Source of the DNA: Owenia fusiformis
Lineage: Eukaryota > Annelida > Polychaeta > Sabellida > Oweniidae
NCBI GenBank assembly: GCA_903813345.2
Contig: CAIIXF020000001.1
Coordinates: 31,660,556-31,724,555, forward strand
Reading direction: 5' to 3'
DNA length: 64,000 bases
The notes beneath the pieces were generated by a model. That model ran no database searches. It was not told where the DNA came from and was given only the letters and a program-made list of their open reading frames with translations. The position numbers were made by a program, and so were the translations under genes. Within the stretch, counting starts at the first letter, position 1. Each line of letters opens with the position of its first letter. Positions 61,350 through 64,000 of this stretch are shown in pieces.

Positions 61350-61765
61350 CTATAGGTCATTAATTGACAAATTAGTTCTCATTAAAGAGTTCCTTTTTAT
61401 GGTTGCCTCCTTCACTGTCATTTGACTCATCTTATCACCCTTTGTGAGTGTCCCATTCATATTTATGCTATTCATGTTCATCTGATTCAGATTAGTATAT
61501 ATGTTCATATTACTGCTATTATTTAAATTGACGCCACTATCTGAGGGCATCATATACAAATGTGATTTATTTTTCTCAAGGTGTTTTAATGAGTCTTGTT
61601 GAATGTTGTACTTCTGTTGCCTTCTTCTCTGGCAGAAGAGGAATATTCCTATCGCTATGACGGCCCCAAGGATGAAGGCTATCACACCAACTATAATGAC
61701 GTGCAACAGCTCAAATCCTGTCTTCTCGCCCTTGCTCCCTGAAGACACGGATGCCACATTCACAT
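61350..61765 (-). CDS. Semaphorin-5-like last exon: transmembrane and cytoplasmic tail
   Basis: Acceptor GTTTTTCAG. Juxtamembrane linker, helix (LLHVIIVGVIAFILGAVIAI and on), CQRRRQQ stop-transfer, then about 90 residues rich in Asn and Met, ending TNLSINDL before TAG at 61350-61352. Confidence 0.92.
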
Positions 61766-63538
61766 CTGAAAAACACAATTTCAAACATTTTCAAGCCATT
61801 GTTTTTCATGTGAAATTCATCAACAAATTCATTCACATATACTCGTATATATGTAACAAGGAAGGAAACCCAAGATGTTTATGAATGACTGATGTGTTGA
61901 GCAAGTAAGCTCTATTCTAAAGCAACATGTGCATATAGAAGGCACACAAGCCCAGCTACAGTTTAGAAGCAGTTATTTACTTTACAATAAGAAAGATGAC
62001 TTGAGTGTGTTATGTAGTGACTCCCCTAATGCAAGAGAGCTTTAAATGTTAGTTGAAAATCAATGCTGAATGAATGATAGATTTTGCCTTATTCATTTAT
62101 GAAATATGATTCATTCAACATTGGTTTTTATTAGCGATTTCCAGCAATAAGACCATCCAGCTATAACACCACAAGAGCATCTTCTTAACAAAGGACTTTT
62201 CAATTTGCTGGAAATTCCCAGTATGTGTACTACTACCCCCTACCTATGACATTATATTCACACGGCCTGATCTCCTCATCTTCTCCCTTGCACTGTGTAC
62301 GAGTGGGGAATGGTGGAAGACACTTCCTAACTCGCTTTTGTAGGTTCTTAGGTGAGCAGACAGACCAAAGGGTCCATTTACCCCAACCATCATTCACTGT
62401 CAAGTTTAAAATAATATTAGATTTAGACATTTGAAGAAAGCAAGCATGTAAGAAAAGGATAAAGATATCATTGATGATGCATATATCAATTTACATTATG
62501 TTCGTTACTAAAGTGTATTCATGTCATATACCTCAAATGTATATTTTATAAATTGAAGATTTTAATTGACATTAAGTAGATGTTATTAAAATCCACATGG
62601 TGAAATGGGAAAATTATTAACAATGTCCTCAATGCATAGACAATATTAAACACATACCCCCACCCTGATTATGCACAACCCTACATACCCCCCCCCACCC
62701 TTCCCATTCTGATGATGCACAACCCTACTTACACCCCACCCTTCCCATTATGATGATGCACAACCCTACTTACACCCCACTCTTCCCATTCTGATGATGC
62801 ACAACCCTACTTACCATCACATGCTGCCATTTCACACTCAAGTTCCTGCTCAGAATCACCATCACATCCCCTAGTGTACACTCTGCCATCTTTTATCTTG
62901 TCACAGACACGTGTACGTTTCTTGGTGCCTATGCCACAACTGACAGAGCATGCACTGTAGTCAGACCAGCAGGACCATTCAGCTGCACATGAAAGCAAGC
63001 ATGCAGTTATTAATAGACTGATCACCTATTATTCCATAAGGTGAATGGTGGCTAAGAATTTGTTTATTTAGTACTACAATATAAAGTTTGTCTTATCTTG
63101 TTATCAAGTCATGTTTTTCAAGATGCAGCTTGCATACAAACTAATGAAAACTAATGTAGAACATCTGAAATATAGAAACTTATCTCGATAGATCTTATGC
63201 ATTTGTTCTAATAAGAAATAAAGAAAAGAAATTTCATGTACTGGTCATGAACTTCAACAATTCCCCAAGATGCTACTGTATTGCTCCTCTACTCATTGGA
63301 ACACATATATTTCAAAAATGCAAAGCTGAGCTGATGGCCAACTACTTACCATTACAGCTATGTGTGTTACATTCACGTTTCTCCATGCTGTGTCCATCAC
63401 AATCCTTGCCACTACCACTGGGCTCTGGGTCTGTACACTCCCTGCTGCGCCACTGGACTCCTCCATTACATGGTGCAGAGCATTGGTTCCATGACGTCCA
63501 CTTGGTCCAGCCACCATCAGTATCCAGTCTGCTAGCAC
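61350..63538 (-). CDS. Semaphorin-5-like, 3' part (partial)
   Basis: Four phase-1 exons (63350-63538, 62815-62982, 62244-62396, 61350-61765) encode three thrombospondin type-1 repeats, a transmembrane helix and a cytoplasmic tail. The first two repeats are DGGWTKWTSWNQCSAPCNGG and EWSCWSDYSACSVSCGIG. The last, divergent repeat, GWGKWTLWSVCS...RVRKC...FP...QC...RPCE, and the following CQRRRQQ after the helix match the end of vertebrate SEMA5A/B closely. Semaphorin 5 proteins are cell-surface axon-guidance ligands signalling through plexins, with the TSP repeats binding glycosaminoglycans. The Sema domain and other repeats lie to the right of the window. The tail is Asn/Met-rich and differs from vertebrates. 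Confidence 0.92.
62244..62396 (-). CDS. Semaphorin-5-like exon: last, divergent TSP1 repeat
   Basis: Acceptor CTTGACAG, donor ATAG/GTAGGG. NDGWGKWTLWSVCSPKNLQK then RVRKCLPPFP and RPCEYNVI, with the CSxTCG motif lost as in vertebrate SEMA5. Confidence 0.93.
62655..62814. repeat. 41-bp intronic minisatellite abutting a splice donor
   Basis: GATGATGCACAACCCTACTT recurs at 62711, 62752 and 62793 (period 41 bp), with a fourth, diverged copy at about 62664. Each copy contains, on the minus strand, GTAAGTAGGG (GTATGTAGGG in the diverged copy), the same sequence as the real donor at 62814. Confidence 0.85.
62815..62982 (-). CDS. Semaphorin-5-like exon: TSP1 repeat
   Basis: Acceptor ATGTGCAG, donor GATG/GTAAGT. 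WSCWSDYSACSVSCGIGTKK with RTRVC and later cysteines. The donor sequence is copied in the 41-bp tandem repeats just downstream. Confidence 0.93.
63350..63538 (-). CDS. Semaphorin-5-like exon: TSP1 repeat
   Basis: Acceptor CTCCTGCAG, donor AATG/GTAAGT. WTKWTSWNQCSAPCNGGVQW, then REC, KDCDG, CNTHSC: six cysteines and the WxxWxxW signature. Confidence 0.93.
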
Positions 63539-64000
63539 CTGCAGGAGGAATTATATTTACATTAACTCAATTTCGAATTTTAACTGGATTTGCATAGCAT
63601 AAGCAACTGTGTATTTCTCAAATGTGAATATCTCCACAGTTTTATCAAATCTACGTGTTTTATTGCATCCAAGAGTTTGAATCTGTAATCATATTGCACT
63701 TTTTGACTTCATGCATTGAAAATCTTGTTATTAAAAACCAATGGGTTGCATCAGGCAAGATGGCCATTAGGTTCATATCTTAGTTGTAACAAATACTGCA
63801 TATGCATATAACATTCAGATAACAAGTATAGTACACAATTGTTGTCAAGATCATTGATGTGGAAATAAACAAAACAAATACAGAAACTTTTTTCCAATAT
63901 ACTGTTCAAAGTTCAAAACATGAAGTTAATTTTGACTCCCAACATGGAAATATAATTCTTGTTATATTAAATTATCTCTGCAGTATTCTTATGTTTAACC

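Noticed and set aside
63293-63538. 81-aa minus frame beginning MLADWILMVAGPSG
   Set aside because: Wrong frame over the TSP1 exon; the correct phase gives the WTKWTSW...CSAPC repeat.

Overview
The window is animal nuclear DNA, AT-rich, with long introns and many short inverted-repeat transposons. Gene content (a ribosomal protein gene, an NME6 kinase gene, a class 5 semaphorin, and a secreted protein with an inter-alpha-trypsin-inhibitor heavy-chain C-terminal domain) points to a bilaterian. Intron sizes, GT/AG splice sites and repeat style fit a marine invertebrate (echinoderm, hemichordate or lophotrochozoan); the sequence alone does not settle the phylum. Real exons are short, so almost no long open reading frame here is a gene. 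I joined exons by splice sites, phase and similarity to remembered families.

Layout. 1-11133: no gene recognised; a degenerate tRNA-Gly-like sequence and several inverted-repeat elements. 11134-28464 (minus): a complete six-exon secreted-protein gene with signal peptide, one sushi-like domain, a small four-cysteine module and an ITIH C-terminal domain, but no VIT or VWA domain. A TATA box lies upstream of its start, 20 bp from a 1-kb minisatellite-filled hAT-like element. 31621-43478 (minus): RPS21, four coding exons plus a probable noncoding first exon, 83 aa, stretched over 12 kb by transposon-filled introns. 43614-57160 (plus): NME6, six coding exons, 202 aa, head-to-head with RPS21; the intervening ~135 bp is a likely shared promoter with CCAAT and ETS-type motifs. 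61350-63538 (minus): the 3' end of a semaphorin-5-like gene: three thrombospondin type-1 exons, then a transmembrane/cytoplasmic exon; the rest lies beyond the right edge. NME6 and the semaphorin gene converge, and the repeat-poor 57.3-61.3 kb stretch may be the semaphorin's long 3' UTR.

Mobile DNA dominates the remainder. The most coherent set is four inverted-repeat elements (2872-5430, 12135-14215, 17695-18092, 48587-52692). All begin with CACG, end with CGTG, and are flanked by exact 5-bp direct repeats. CAC termini with 5-bp duplications are the hallmark of the Transib/RAG-like superfamily. No transposase is visible, so they would be non-autonomous. Other elements include a Harbinger-like MITE with TTA duplication, a Chapaev-like MITE whose unoccupied paralogous site is also in the window, an element with 8-bp duplication and visible empty site, two copies of a ~90-bp palindrome with about 9-bp duplications, and a 5.7-kb inverted repeat whose arms carry ~183-bp tandem units inside an RPS21 intron.
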